64,000 nucleotides of DNA, taken from positions 1 to 64,000 of the forward strand of contig JAZGEF010000049.1 in the NCBI GenBank assembly GCA_036478595.1, written 5' to 3'. Each line of letters starts with the position of its first letter. Position 1 is the first letter of the stretch. The stretch is from Granulosicoccus sp036478595 (GTDB lineage: Bacteria > Pseudomonadota > Gammaproteobacteria > Granulosicoccales > Granulosicoccaceae). The notes beneath the pieces were generated by a model, which saw only the letters and a program-made list of their open reading frames with translations, did no database searches and was not told where the DNA came from. A program made the position numbers and the translations under genes. Below are positions 7,621 through 17,064 of the stretch, piece by piece.

Positions 7621-10212
7621 ATGAGTCAGTCCACCCAAACGCCTATGATGCAGCAGTACCTTGGTATCAAGGCGCAGCATCCAGACACCTTATTGTTTTA
7701 TCGCATGGGTGATTTCTATGAGCTCTTCTATGACGATGCCAAACAAGCATCTGAGATTCTCAATATTACGTTAACCGCACGGGGCAAAACCGGCGGTAAT
7801 GCCATCCCCATGGCAGGCATCCCTTATCACGCAGCTGATAGCTATCTTGCCAAACTCGTGCGCCAAGGTGTTTCGGTTGCTATTTGCGAACAAACGGGGG
7901 AAGTGACCGGCAAGGGTCCGGTTAAGCGTGAAGTAGTAAGAGTCATTACGCCCGGTACGCTAACAGAGGATCATTTGCTAGCCGCTGATGATGTAGCGTT
8001 ATTGGTAGCCATTGCTGAGCTTGATGGCCGCTATGCCATTGCATCACTCGATGTGGCGGGTGGTGACCTGGCTGTACAAGAGCTCAACTCTTTAGCAGGA
8101 TTAAAAACCGAAGTCGCACGCTTACATCCAGCAGAACTATTACTAGCCGAAGGTAGCCCATTGATCACCGAGTTTGGGGCGCTAAGCTGGCGCGGTCGAG
8201 CGCCGTGGTTTTTTGAAGCCGATGCAACACGACAACAATTGCTGGAACACTTTAAGGTTCAACACTTGCGCGCCTTTGATTGCGATGATATGCCGCTAGC
8301 CATTGCAGCAGCAGCCGTGGCACTAGGCTATGCACGCGAGACTCAAGTATCCGACTTACCGCATGTGCGCAGCCTGCGAATCGAACACACTAGCGATACT
8401 GTGATCATGGATCCAGGTACTCGCGCGCACCTCGAGCTAACCACCAGCCTCAGCGGCAATATCGAACACAGTTTATTTGGCGTGATGGATCGTACAGGCA
8501 ATGCAATGGGCAGGCGCGTGCTGAAACAATGGTTGCAACGCCCACTGCGTAACCACGACGTTATCACCCAGCGACAAACCTGCATCAATCGATTACTGCA
8601 AGATCAACTGTACTTGGATGTACAACCGCATCTGAAGCGTATCTACGATATGCAACGCATCCTTACGCGCATTCATTTGCGTAGCGTGCAACCGCGAGAG
8701 CTTGATCGTTTAAAACGCTCCTTGTCCGAACTACCCGAGTTATTACAAGCTTTAAAACCTGTTAACGATAGCCAACTAAAAACACTAATCGATGATGTAT
8801 CTGTCACCCCTGCCACACTGCAGTTGTTGAACGATGCATTAGTTGATGAGCCACCTGTACTGATACGCGATGGCGGCATGATTGCCAAAGGCTACGATAG
8901 TGAACTTGATGAACTTAAAAGCCTTAATACTGATGCGACTGAGTTTCTAGATCAGCTAGAGGTGCGAGAAAAAGATTCAAGTGGCATTAACTCGCTAAAA
9001 GTGGGCTACAACCGTGTGCATGGCTTTTATATCGAAACCAGCAAAAATCAAACCGTGCCCGAGCACTACATTCGCAGGCAAACGCTTAAAAACACCGAAC
9101 GCTACATCACGCCCGAGCTTAAAGAGCACGAAGATAAAGTGCTCAGTGCACGCGAAAAATCATTAGCGCGCGAAAAAGAACTTTACCGCGAATTACTTGA
9201 AAAACTGCAAAACGATTTACCTGTACTAGAAGCTATCGCCAACGCAGTCGCTAGGATAGATGTTTACACATCACTGGCTTGCTGTAGCTATGAATATCAA
9301 TGGTGCTGCCCTGACATGGTTAACGAGCCTGGGTTAGATATCGAGGATGGTCGTCACCCAGTGATCGAATCATTAAGTGATGAGCCGTTTATAGCCAACC
9401 CCTTACAACTGGATTCAGCACGCCGCATGCTGTTGGTCACTGGCCCCAACATGGGTGGTAAATCAACGTATATGCGCCAAAACGCGTTGATCGCATTGCT
9501 TGCGCATACCGGCAGCCATGTGCCTGCAACACGCGCAAGCATAGGGCCAATTGATCGAATTTTTACGCGTATCGGTGCATCGGATGACCTTACCAGCGGT
9601 CAGTCAACGTTCATGGTGGAGATGACCGAAGCTGCACATATACTGCATAACGCCACCGCCAATAGTTTAGTGTTGATGGATGAGATTGGCAGAGGTACCA
9701 GCACGTACGATGGCTTGTCGTTAGCTTGGGCTTGCGCTGATCACCTAAGTAACACCAACCAGTGCCTGTGTTTGTTTGCCACCCATTATTTTGAACTAAC
9801 TGATTTAGCCAACACGCATGATGGTGTCAGCAATGTGCACCTTGATGCAGTGGAACACAACGGCCAAATTGTGTTTATGCACCAAGTCAAACACGGTGCT
9901 GCCAGTAAGAGTTACGGCATACAAGTGGCAGAGCTTGCCGGGCTCCCGCAAGCGGCTTTAGGGTTTGCCCGAGAATGCTTGGCACAGCTGGAAGAACATA
10001 ACACCAATACGTCAACTTCCCCATTTGTACCAATCGCAACCGCCGCTCCCATGGCACCCGCTGCGCCTCAACTGGACCTCTTTGCTGCTCCTGATGAGAT
10101 AAGTGTTTTTATTCGAGGGCTCGAATTAGATTCCACCAGCCCTAGAGAGGCGCTAGACCACCTATACACGCTGTCGGCCATGCTGGGTAAACTATCCCAA
10201 AATGACTCGTAG
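7621..10212 (+). CDS. mutS: DNA mismatch repair protein MutS
   Basis: Recognises mismatches and recruits MutL. The N-terminal mismatch domain carries the Phe-x-Glu motif in MGDFYELF (F32, E34). The C-terminal ATPase has Walker A GPNMGGKSTYMRQ and the DEIGRGTSTYDGLSLAW Walker B/signature block. Length 863 aa from the ATG at 7621 (E. coli 853). An in-frame TTG at 7606 would add five residues; neither start has a clear ribosome site. A Pro/Ala-rich linker near residue 800 precedes the C-terminal tetramer helices. mutL lies 11 kb away; no mutH is seen. Confidence 0.97.
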   Translation: MSQSTQTPMMQQYLGIKAQHPDTLLFYRMGDFYELFYDDAKQASEILNITLTARGKTGGNAIPMAGIPYHAADSYLAKLVRQGVSVAICEQTGEVTGKGPVKREVVRVITPGTLTEDHLLAADDVALLVAIAELDGRYAIASLDVAGGDLAVQELNSLAGLKTEVARLHPAELLLAEGSPLITEFGALSWRGRAPWFFEADATRQQLLEHFKVQHLRAFDCDDMPLAIAAAAVALGYARETQVSDLPHVRSLRIEHTSDTVIMDPGTRAHLELTTSLSGNIEHSLFGVMDRTGNAMGRRVLKQWLQRPLRNHDVITQRQTCINRLLQDQLYLDVQPHLKRIYDMQRILTRIHLRSVQPRELDRLKRSLSELPELLQALKPVNDSQLKTLIDDVSVTPATLQLLNDALVDEPPVLIRDGGMIAKGYDSELDELKSLNTDATEFLDQLEVREKDSSGINSLKVGYNRVHGFYIETSKNQTVPEHYIRRQTLKNTERYITPELKEHEDKVLSAREKSLAREKELYRELLEKLQNDLPVLEAIANAVARIDVYTSLACCSYEYQWCCPDMVNEPGLDIEDGRHPVIESLSDEPFIANPLQLDSARRMLLVTGPNMGGKSTYMRQNALIALLAHTGSHVPATRASIGPIDRIFTRIGASDDLTSGQSTFMVEMTEAAHILHNATANSLVLMDEIGRGTSTYDGLSLAWACADHLSNTNQCLCLFATHYFELTDLANTHDGVSNVHLDAVEHNGQIVFMHQVKHGAASKSYGIQVAELAGLPQAALGFARECLAQLEEHNTNTSTSPFVPIATAAPMAPAAPQLDLFAAPDEISVFIRGLELDSTSPREALDHLYTLSAMLGKLSQNDS

Positions 10213-10271
10213 TTTGCCCAAAAGGATCGCCCAGGCATGACACCACCCCATTGCCGTGATAACTTACACGG

Positions 10272-11135
10272 ATGACACAATTCACAACGGTTGGCTTGCT
10301 CTCCAGGCTACACGACGAAAGCGTTGCCGGCACACTCGCAGATGTAATCGAACGCCTAACGGCGCTTAACATTGACATCCAACTGCACGAAAGCACTGAA
10401 GGCCTCATTTCTGGGCAAACGGTTGTTAGTAGCGAAGAGGTGGGCACCCATTGCGATCTCGCTATCGTAATTGGTGGCGATGGTACATTACTACATGCTG
10501 CCCGAGAACTGGTTAATTACGGCGTGCCTATCGTTGGGGTTAATCGTGGGCGCTTAGGCTTCTTAGTTGATGTCCCTCCCAATCAAGGGCTAGAAAAGCT
10601 CGATGCGATTCTACAAGGGCAATACATATCCGAAGAGCGCATCATGCTAGAAACACGCATCATGCGAGAAGGCGAATGTATCAATTCGGCCTATTCACTT
10701 AACGACACAGTTGTTCGCGTTAAAGACGTGCTACAAATTATGGACTTTGATATCGTCATAGACGATGTACTGGTCACGCATCACCGAGCAGATGGTTTGA
10801 TAGTCGCTACGCCTTCTGGTTCAACCGCCTACAGTTTGTCTAACGGCGGCCCTATTGTTGGCCCAACAATCGAAGCGGTCGTCGTGCAACCTATTGCCTC
10901 ACACACACTCACCAGTCGTACAATATTGGTCGATGCAAAGAGCCGCATACGTGCTCATTTGTGGGACGACGAGCTACGCGAAGCGCAGGTCGTTTGTGAT
11001 GGACAGCAGTATATGGAAGCAATACTCGGCGATATGATCGAAATCAGCGTAATGAAAAAGAGATTAACCTTGCTACACCCTGAAACTTACGACTATCACC
11101 AGGTACTACGCGAAAAGCTCAACTGGGGAGGATAG
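10272..11135 (+). CDS. nadK: NAD kinase
   Basis: Phosphorylates NAD to NADP. The 287-aa protein has the family GGDGT motif at residues 68-72 (IGGDGTLLHA) and the second conserved block AYSLSNGGPIVGP, with VNRGRLGFL between. The ATG at 10272 follows mutS by 59 bases, and recN starts 6 bases after the stop, so nadK-recN is likely one transcript, an order common in gammaproteobacteria. Confidence 0.96.
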   Translation: MTQFTTVGLLSRLHDESVAGTLADVIERLTALNIDIQLHESTEGLISGQTVVSSEEVGTHCDLAIVIGGDGTLLHAARELVNYGVPIVGVNRGRLGFLVDVPPNQGLEKLDAILQGQYISEERIMLETRIMREGECINSAYSLNDTVVRVKDVLQIMDFDIVIDDVLVTHHRADGLIVATPSGSTAYSLSNGGPIVGPTIEAVVVQPIASHTLTSRTILVDAKSRIRAHLWDDELREAQVVCDGQQYMEAILGDMIEISVMKKRLTLLHPETYDYHQVLREKLNWGG

Positions 11136-11141
11136 TGGCAT

Positions 11142-12806
11142 ATGCTCAACAACCTGCATATCCGCAACTTTGCGATCATCGACAACACTGAAGTTGATCT
11201 CGATTCAGGCCTAACTGCGCTAACCGGTGAAACGGGTGCTGGTAAATCAATCTTACTCGGCGCACTGTCATTGGTACTTGGCGGTCGCGCCAGTGGTGAT
11301 CTTGTTAAACAAGATACCGACAAAGCCGAAATCAATGCCTCATTTAGTATTGATGCGTTAAAAAACATTCGACAATGGCTAAGTGAGCAGGACCTTAACG
11401 AAGCCGATCCCGACGAAGGCAATGAATGCCTGCTACGTAGAGTGATCACTGCTAACGGTAAATCACGTGCGTATATTAATGGCCGACCTGTTACCGTGCA
11501 GTTGCTTCGTACACTCGGAGAGCTGCTGCTTAACATCCACGGACAGAACGAACACCAGCGTTTAAGTAATCCTGCGGCGCAACGCGAACTTCTTGATAGC
11601 TTTGGTGATACACCACTATCAAAACAGGTCACTCAGGCGTTCGATGCATGGAAGACAAGCGATCAACAACTCGCGACACAAATTGCTGCCCAGCAAAACG
11701 CTCAAGACCGCATTGATATGTTGTGCTTTCAGTTACAGGAATTTGATGCACTCGATACTGGTGGCGCAACGGCTGCGGATATCGAATCAGAACATCGTTG
11801 GTTAGCGAATGCTGATCGCCTAGTTGATCTTGGCAATCAATCATTACAGACACTTGATTACGCCATTAATTCCATCACTGAAACTCAAGCGCCTTTGGCC
11901 AGCTTGGTGGCGATTGATGACCGCATGCAAGAAGCCTTGGATTTAGTCGAGTCAGCCTCAATCCAATGCAGCGAAGCCGTCTCTATGCTGCGTGGCAGCA
12001 CAAGCTCCATGGAACACGACACCAACCGCCTCGCATGGCTTGACGATAAACTTGCAGCCTTACACCGCTTGGCTAGAAAACATCATGTGGGTGCATCAGG
12101 TTTAACCGATGTCGAGCTTGCACTACGTGATGAGTTAGACGGCTTAACTGATCCTGCAAACAGCAATGAAGAGCTACAAAAACAAGTAGGCGCACTGCGG
12201 GAAGTGTACAGAGCAGCCTGTGCCAAGCTCACCCGCCTGCGCAAACGCTCCGCTAAAAAGATTTCGGCTGAAATTACAGAATCAATGCAGACTCTGGCAA
12301 TGGAAGGCGGCGCATTTAGTGTGCGTATTAATACTGATGTAACCGCCAGCCATAAACACGGCCAGGACACAGTCGAATTTTTAGTTAGCCCTAACCCCGG
12401 CGTGGCGGCAGCGCCTCTTGCCAAAGTCGCATCAGGTGGTGAGCTTTCACGGATCAGTTTGTGCGTACAGCTAGCCACTATCAAATCGCAAAACGTGCCG
12501 ACGCTAATTTTTGATGAAGTGGATGCAGGCATTGGTGGCGCAGTGGCCGAAACAGTTGGCCGCTTAATGCGTAAAGTAGGCACATCTGCTCAAGTTTTAT
12601 GCGTGACTCACCTACCGCAAGTAGCTGCGCAAGCTCACCATCATTTGTTCGTTGAGAAAACCAGCACTAAAGGCAAAACAGAAACTAGCTTACAAACGCT
12701 CAACAAAAAACAAACACGTGATGAAATTGCCAGAATGCTGGGCGGTGCAAAGATAACTAAAAAAAGCCAGTCACACGCTCAGGAAATGCTTGACTCGGTT
12801 GAGTAA
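11142..12806 (+). CDS. recN: DNA repair protein RecN (SMC-like)
   Basis: An SMC-family ATPase used in double-strand break repair. Residues 29-36 form Walker A (GETGAGKS). The long central part is coiled coil, and the C-terminal half-site has the ASGGELSRISL signature followed by Walker B IFDEVDAGIGG. 554 aa matches the family (E. coli 553). GGGGAGGA lies before the ATG at 11142. In E. coli recN is strongly SOS-induced; no LexA-like box was found upstream of nadK or recN here. Confidence 0.96.
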   Translation: MLNNLHIRNFAIIDNTEVDLDSGLTALTGETGAGKSILLGALSLVLGGRASGDLVKQDTDKAEINASFSIDALKNIRQWLSEQDLNEADPDEGNECLLRRVITANGKSRAYINGRPVTVQLLRTLGELLLNIHGQNEHQRLSNPAAQRELLDSFGDTPLSKQVTQAFDAWKTSDQQLATQIAAQQNAQDRIDMLCFQLQEFDALDTGGATAADIESEHRWLANADRLVDLGNQSLQTLDYAINSITETQAPLASLVAIDDRMQEALDLVESASIQCSEAVSMLRGSTSSMEHDTNRLAWLDDKLAALHRLARKHHVGASGLTDVELALRDELDGLTDPANSNEELQKQVGALREVYRAACAKLTRLRKRSAKKISAEITESMQTLAMEGGAFSVRINTDVTASHKHGQDTVEFLVSPNPGVAAAPLAKVASGGELSRISLCVQLATIKSQNVPTLIFDEVDAGIGGAVAETVGRLMRKVGTSAQVLCVTHLPQVAAQAHHHLFVEKTSTKGKTETSLQTLNKKQTRDEIARMLGGAKITKKSQSHAQEMLDSVE

Positions 12807-12826
12807 GTGTTCGGGAAATAGAACAC
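12807..12826. terminator. Hairpin between convergent recN and fur, possible bidirectional terminator
   Basis: GTGTTC (12807-12812) and GAACAC (12821-12826) form a perfect 6-bp stem with an 8-base loop filling the space between the two stop codons exactly. There is no strong T run on either side, so intrinsic termination is only possible. Confidence 0.35.
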
Positions 12827-13258
12827 TCAACTATCGCGCTTGTACTCACCATACAAAATGATCTTATGATCAGTTAGCGAGTAACCCAGCTCTTCAGCAA
12901 TCTCTTGCAGCCTACGCTCTATCTGCTCATCTTTAAATTCAGCCACCTTGCCAGATTTCACGCACACGATGTGATCGTGGTTGTCACCGGTATCGAGTTC
13001 AAATATTGCCTGCCCCCCATCAAAATGATGGCGTGTAACCAAGCCTGCGCCTTCAAACTGAGTCAATACGCGATACACTGTGGCCAAGCCGATGTCGCTG
13101 CCATTTTTAAGCAGTGCTTTGTATACGTCTTCAGCGCTTAAATGGTGTTGTTCTGCACGCTCGAGAATCTCGAGTATGCTTACACGAGGCAGCGTGACCT
13201 TTAGGCCCGCGTTTTTGAGCTCGCTTGTGGTAGTCGCTTGATGGGTGGATTGGGGCAT
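12827..13258 (-). CDS. fur: Ferric uptake regulator Fur
   Basis: Iron-dependent repressor. The N-terminal winged helix includes SELKNAGLKVTLPRVSILEI and GLATVYRVLTQFE; the dimer/metal domain has HHFDGG and DNHDHIVC. Only one cysteine remains at the usual CxxC site (HDHIVCVKSG), as in Pseudomonas Fur, so the structural CxxC zinc site of E. coli Fur is absent. The ATG at 13258 gives 143 aa; an in-frame TTG at 13267 adds three residues. It is divergent from bamE with a 70-base gap, a common arrangement (fur-omlA) in gammaproteobacteria. Confidence 0.96.
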   Translation of the reverse strand: MPQSTHQATTTSELKNAGLKVTLPRVSILEILERAEQHHLSAEDVYKALLKNGSDIGLATVYRVLTQFEGAGLVTRHHFDGGQAIFELDTGDNHDHIVCVKSGKVAEFKDEQIERRLQEIAEELGYSLTDHKIILYGEYKRDS

Positions 13259-13328
13259 ATTTCGCAAGTGTCACTGCAAAGCCTTTGAGAAGTGGCTACA
13301 AGTATACGACAATACCCTTACAACTTAA

Positions 13329-13736
13329 ATGGAAGCTCCCGTGAAAACCCTGGCAGTCCTTTTGATCAGCATTAGCTCACTTACAGCCTGTGGTGGCGAT
13401 CCGTTTTGGCTCCCAAGAGCCCACAAAATCACCATTCAGCAAGGTAATTTGCTTAGTGAGAGCCAAATTGGTCAAGTTACCGTCGGCATGCCACGCGCCG
13501 ATGTACGCACTTTATTGGGCGCACCCGTTACCAACACCACCTTCCACGATCAGCGTTGGGACTACTATTACACTAGTACACCAGCAGGCCAGCCAACAAA
13601 AGCTAAGCGCCTATCACTATACTTTGAAGGCGAAGTATTAGAAAAATTAGATCGTAGCGCGGCAGAGATCAGCGGCAAGATTGAAAACCGCCGCCCCTGG
13701 TGGGAGCGCATTTTTGCACCTAAGCGTAAGAGCTAA
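13329..13736 (+). CDS. bamE: Outer membrane assembly lipoprotein BamE (SmpA/OmlA)
   Basis: Component of the BAM complex that inserts beta-barrel proteins in the outer membrane. A lipoprotein signal ends in SSLTAC, with Cys21 as the lipidated residue. The SmpA fold follows: GQVTVGMPRADVRTLLGAP and RWDYYY are the family signatures. The product is 135 aa from ATG 13329; an in-frame GTG at 13341 with GGAAG just upstream is an equally plausible start and makes a more typical lipoprotein leader (KTLAVLL). It is divergent from fur. Confidence 0.93.
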   Translation: MEAPVKTLAVLLISISSLTACGGDPFWLPRAHKITIQQGNLLSESQIGQVTVGMPRADVRTLLGAPVTNTTFHDQRWDYYYTSTPAGQPTKAKRLSLYFEGEVLEKLDRSAAEISGKIENRRPWWERIFAPKRKS

Positions 13737-13770
13737 TAGTAGTTAAGCTCTGCTAATGAAAATCGGCTAA

Positions 13771-14073
13771 TTAAGCTGTGCCACCACGCTGCCCTTTCTG
13801 GGCAGCAGCACGTTGCCGACGTAGCTCCATCGGGCTTTGAATTAACGGCCTGTAAATTTCAACACGATCATTGTTAAGCAGAACGTAGTCATCATTGACC
13901 TGCTCACCAAATACGCCGATGGGCACATCATGAGCTCCACCCACAGCATCTAAATCCAAGCCTTCATCCACAGCACGTATAACCGCTTGCCTCGCATTTG
14001 TGCCCGCTGGCAGTTGAAAATGCACCTGGTGTTGGGTGTCACTAAAAGCCAACACCACTCTGATTGAGAGCAT
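13771..14073 (-). CDS. ratB: RnfH family protein (RatB), ubiquitin-like fold
   Basis: A small beta-grasp protein of the UPF0125/RnfH family, found beside ratA in most gammaproteobacteria; its molecular role is not settled. The core LSIRVVLAFSDTQHQVHF, then VPIGVFGEQVNDDYVLLNNDRVEIYRPL, is characteristic. The ATG at 14073 puts the start 4 bases after the ratA stop and matches family N-termini; an ATG at 14094 would overlap ratA. The C-terminal tail is Arg/Gln/Gly-rich. Confidence 0.88.
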   Translation of the reverse strand: MLSIRVVLAFSDTQHQVHFQLPAGTNARQAVIRAVDEGLDLDAVGGAHDVPIGVFGEQVNDDYVLLNNDRVEIYRPLIQSPMELRRQRAAAQKGQRGGTA

Positions 14074-14077
14074 GCCA

Positions 14078-14512
14078 TCACATGCCATATACATCCCCTG
14101 CTCGTTTTACAAATGCATTGACAATGGTTTGGGTAACGGTACTGAAAGCTGGGCCAATCATTTTTTCCACTAAACTGCTTCTAAATTGAAACTCGATGTC
14201 CAGCTCTACTTTACAGGCGCTATCGCTCAAGGCAATAAAATGCCAAACACCATCCAGGTTTTTGAATGGGCCATCCTGCAAGCTCATGGAGATTCGCTGA
14301 TCTTGCTCCAAGGCGTTTTGGGTGGTGAACTTAGTTTGCTGATAAGCCTTTTTGATCGACACCGAAGCCAGCTGACGCACAACGCTCTGCTCGGTCACCT
14401 CACTGCCAGAGCACCACGGTAGAAATTTGGGATAGGATTCCACATCCAGCACCAGTTGATACATTTGGGCGGCAGTAAAGCCCACCAACGCACTTCTCGA
14501 AATACTCGACAT
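14078..14512 (-). CDS. ratA: RatA family START/Coq10-type protein
   Basis: 144-aa member of the polyketide cyclase/START family. E. coli RatA has been reported to block 70S assembly, while homologues relate to Coq10 ubiquinone-binding proteins, so the physiological role is open. Recognisable blocks are MYQLVLDVESYPKFLPWCSGS at the N-terminus and the C-terminal FQFRSSLVEKMIGPAF helix. Start ATG 14512. It is transcribed with ratB and is divergent from smpB (38 bases apart), the classic smpB/ratA/ratB arrangement. Confidence 0.92.
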   Translation of the reverse strand: MSSISRSALVGFTAAQMYQLVLDVESYPKFLPWCSGSEVTEQSVVRQLASVSIKKAYQQTKFTTQNALEQDQRISMSLQDGPFKNLDGVWHFIALSDSACKVELDIEFQFRSSLVEKMIGPAFSTVTQTIVNAFVKRAGDVYGM

Positions 14513-14550
14513 AATTACCTTATCAACTTCAGCACGCCTATAATGCCGTC

Positions 14551-15033
14551 ATGGCCAAGAAGAGCAAAAAGACCAAAACCTCTGGCAAGGGCAGTATCGC
14601 ACGCAATAAGCGCGCAACTTACGATTATAAGATCGATGAGAAGTTCGAAGCCGGAATTGTACTGCAGGGATGGGAAGTTAAGAGCCTCAGGGCTGGCCGC
14701 GCCCAACTCACCGACGGCTACGTGCAGCTGCACAAGATGGAAGCCTGGCTTTATGGCTGCAATATCTCCCCTCTAATTACCGCCTCATCTCACAGTGTGC
14801 CCGAGCTACAGCGCCGACGAAAATTGCTATTACACCGGCGCGAATTAGCGCGCCTAACCGGAGCAGTCGAGCGCAAAGGCTACACCATTGTGGCCATAGC
14901 CATATATTGGAAGCGCGGCAAAGTGAAGATCGAAATCGGCATTGGTAAAGGTAAGAAAGAATTCGATAAACGCGCCAGCATTAAAGAGCGTGAATGGGAT
15001 CGAGACAAGGCACGCTCCATTCGTACTCACTAG
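14551..15033 (+). CDS. smpB: SsrA-binding protein SmpB (trans-translation)
   Basis: Binds tmRNA and delivers it to stalled ribosomes. The 160-aa basic protein has the oligonucleotide-binding core FEAGIVLQGWEVKSLRAG, a motif ELARLTGAVERKGYTIV, and the C-terminal basic tail that enters the decoding centre (EWDRDKARSIRTH). Start ATG 14551. No ssrA gene is seen nearby. Confidence 0.96.
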   Translation: MAKKSKKTKTSGKGSIARNKRATYDYKIDEKFEAGIVLQGWEVKSLRAGRAQLTDGYVQLHKMEAWLYGCNISPLITASSHSVPELQRRRKLLLHRRELARLTGAVERKGYTIVAIAIYWKRGKVKIEIGIGKGKKEFDKRASIKEREWDRDKARSIRTH

Positions 15034-15049
15034 CCATCCGCAGGAACGA

Positions 15050-15757
15050 TCACCCTTGATCCAAATTCCGCCAAACACACCCGGCATCAGAACTATTCGC
15101 AAGCTTATCCAGCCACAAATCGTGGGCGCGCATTTCAACTTCGTCCGCTTCCACTAGTTTGAGATGATGAGTTTTCTTATCGGTATTGTCAGCAGAGATG
15201 GCAGCATTAGCGGCGTTGTCTTCGTCGAGCAGTAACGCAGTTTGACCACCGGTCATTCGCAGATACACATCGGCAAGTATTTCTGAATCGAGCAAGGCGC
15301 CGTGAAGTGTGCGATGGCTGTTGTTAACATCCATGCGTTTGCAAAGTGCATCAAGGCTATTCCGTTGGCCGGGGTATAACTTACGCGCCAAGGCTAAGGT
15401 GTCGATTACCCGACAGATCGAATTGATGGTTATGTTGCCAGCGACACGTGCAAATTCTGCATCCAAAAAGCCCACATCAAAATCGGCATTATGGATAACC
15501 AGCTCTGCGCCCTTTAAATAATCGAGCACCTCTGTCGCGACGTCTTCAAAGCGCGGTTTATCACTAAGAAACTCATTACTAATACCGTGCACCTCCATTG
15601 CGCCATGATCGATCTGGCGATCAGGTTGTAAATAGATGTGCAGGTTGTTGCCCGTGAGCCTTCGCTCGATCATCTCAACACAACCTATTTCGATAATACG
15701 ATGCCCTGATTGTGCATCCAGACCGGTGGTTTCAGTATCAAGAACAACCTGCCTCAT
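15050..15757 (-). CDS. dnaQ: DNA polymerase III epsilon subunit (3'-5' exonuclease)
   Basis: Proofreading subunit of the replicative polymerase. DEDDh exonuclease motifs are visible: Exo I VLDTETTGLD (D7, E9), Exo II HNADFDVGFLDAEF, and Exo III HRTLHGALLDSEILADVYL. Length 235 aa (E. coli 243). Its C-terminal tail, which binds the alpha subunit, is present. Its ATG overlaps the rnhA stop by four bases on the same strand, whereas in E. coli the two genes are divergent. Confidence 0.95.
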   Translation of the reverse strand: MRQVVLDTETTGLDAQSGHRIIEIGCVEMIERRLTGNNLHIYLQPDRQIDHGAMEVHGISNEFLSDKPRFEDVATEVLDYLKGAELVIHNADFDVGFLDAEFARVAGNITINSICRVIDTLALARKLYPGQRNSLDALCKRMDVNNSHRTLHGALLDSEILADVYLRMTGGQTALLLDEDNAANAAISADNTDKKTHHLKLVEADEVEMRAHDLWLDKLANSSDAGCVWRNLDQG

Positions 15758-16233
15758 GGCATACCCGCTGGGGGCGCGCCCGCTGGGGACTTACCCGCTA
15801 AAAATTCATCAATTCCTTTATTAGCCAAGTCATCCACCCGTTCGTTTTCAGCATGGCCACTATGCCCTTTCACCCAGTGCCATTCAATATTATGAAGCGC
15901 AGCCAACTCGTCGATTTGAATCCACAATTCTTTGTTTTTGACAGGCTTTCGTGCAGACGTCATCCAGTTCTTTTTCTTCCAGCCCGGCATCCATTCCAAT
16001 ATTCCTTGCCGCACATATTGCGAATCAGTGGTTAGCGCTACGTTGCTGGTTTTTTTTAATGCCTTTAATGCTTGGATCACCGCAGTCATTTCCATGCGGT
16101 TATTGGTGGTGTCTGGCTCACCACCGTAGAGTTCTTTTTCATGCTTGCCAGAACGTAACAATGCTCCCCAACCACCTGGGCCTGGATTTCCACGGCAAGC
16201 GCCGTCAGTAAAGATCTCGATAATTTGGGTCAT
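15754..16233 (-). CDS. rnhA: Ribonuclease HI
   Basis: Cleaves the RNA strand of RNA-DNA hybrids. Catalytic acidic residues are in IFTDGACRGNPGPGGWG (D10), NNRMEMTAVIQAL (E48), LTTDSQYV (D70) and HAENERVDDLA. 159 aa compared with 155 in E. coli. The last residues (SPAGAPPAG) are encoded by a short repeated GC-rich sequence and are not part of the conserved fold. It overlaps dnaQ by four bases and follows the methyltransferase gene, as in the rnhA-yafS region of E. coli. Confidence 0.96.
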   Translation of the reverse strand: MTQIIEIFTDGACRGNPGPGGWGALLRSGKHEKELYGGEPDTTNNRMEMTAVIQALKALKKTSNVALTTDSQYVRQGILEWMPGWKKKNWMTSARKPVKNKELWIQIDELAALHNIEWHWVKGHSGHAENERVDDLANKGIDEFLAGKSPAGAPPAGMP

Positions 16234-16244
16234 GCTGGTTAGAT

Positions 16245-17036
16245 CTATTCTGCTTTTGGATCAAATTTGCGCAGTGCCGCGGTTTCGCGTGCCCTAGAAA
16301 AACTACTCACAGCCACGCTCGGACGTTGTTGCCTGCCCCACTGGCGTCGGCTTGGTGTTAACGGGATAGTTTGCTTACGTGCAACCAAGATATACAGGCC
16401 GCCCAAACCACCCAGCCAAGGCTCTACACGCTCTAAATGACGCGTGCGGCGAAGCAGTCTTTCGCTATTAATAGGCGGGCGGATAAAAAGGGCATCGCTT
16501 GTTTGTACTCGATAGTTGAGTACCGACAACCAATCCGTTAGGCGGGTTCTGGAGTAAAACCGACCATTCCAGGGCGCATTTCCGCGCCAGCCTGTTAAGG
16601 CGTGTCGCGCACCGAATGCACTAAACGGGTTAAAGCCAATGATCAATAATTGACCATCATCAGCTAACACTCGATCAGCTTCACGAAGCGCCTGGTGAGG
16701 CTGATCACAAAAATCTAGAGTATTAAAAAACATCACCAGTTTCATGGTGTCACTGGCTACGGGCAGCTGTAGTACATCACCATGAATGTCAGCCTGTGAG
16801 CCCGACGCATCAAGGATAATTCGCCTATGCAGGCCCGAGCTTTTGAACAGGTCTCGCTCAGGTGCAAGGTTACCAATCTGCAGGCCTTGATAACCAAAAA
16901 CATCACTTAGGCTAGCTTGGAGCTGAACTTCGAGCCTATCGAGGATAGACTGTCCGAGCGCTGATGAGTACCATTGCGTTAGCGGACGCTGCGAGTCGAT
17001 CCAAATAGGCTTGCGTCGTGTCAAATTTATCATCAA
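16245..17036 (-). CDS. YafS-like class I SAM-dependent methyltransferase
   Basis: A 263-aa methyltransferase-fold protein of unknown substrate. Motif I is degenerate (RRIILDASGSQADIHGDV), but the downstream blocks LPVASDTMKLVMFFNTLDFCDQPHQALREADRVLADDGQLLIIGFNPFSA fit the Methyltransf_11 fold over residues about 70-135. The position next to rnhA and mltD mirrors E. coli yafS, which supports orthology; the gloB gene that usually lies there is missing. The C-terminal 45 residues are basic and Ser/Arg-rich. It overlaps the 5' region of the divergent mltD. Confidence 0.8.
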   Translation of the reverse strand: MMINLTRRKPIWIDSQRPLTQWYSSALGQSILDRLEVQLQASLSDVFGYQGLQIGNLAPERDLFKSSGLHRRIILDASGSQADIHGDVLQLPVASDTMKLVMFFNTLDFCDQPHQALREADRVLADDGQLLIIGFNPFSAFGARHALTGWRGNAPWNGRFYSRTRLTDWLSVLNYRVQTSDALFIRPPINSERLLRRTRHLERVEPWLGGLGGLYILVARKQTIPLTPSRRQWGRQQRPSVAVSSFSRARETAALRKFDPKAE

Positions 17037-17064
17037 ATTCTCATATACCGATCAGTCACAATCG

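Noticed and set aside
10213..11141. LexA box upstream of nadK-recN
   Set aside because: No CTG-N10-CAG-like site was found in the gap before nadK or at the recN start.
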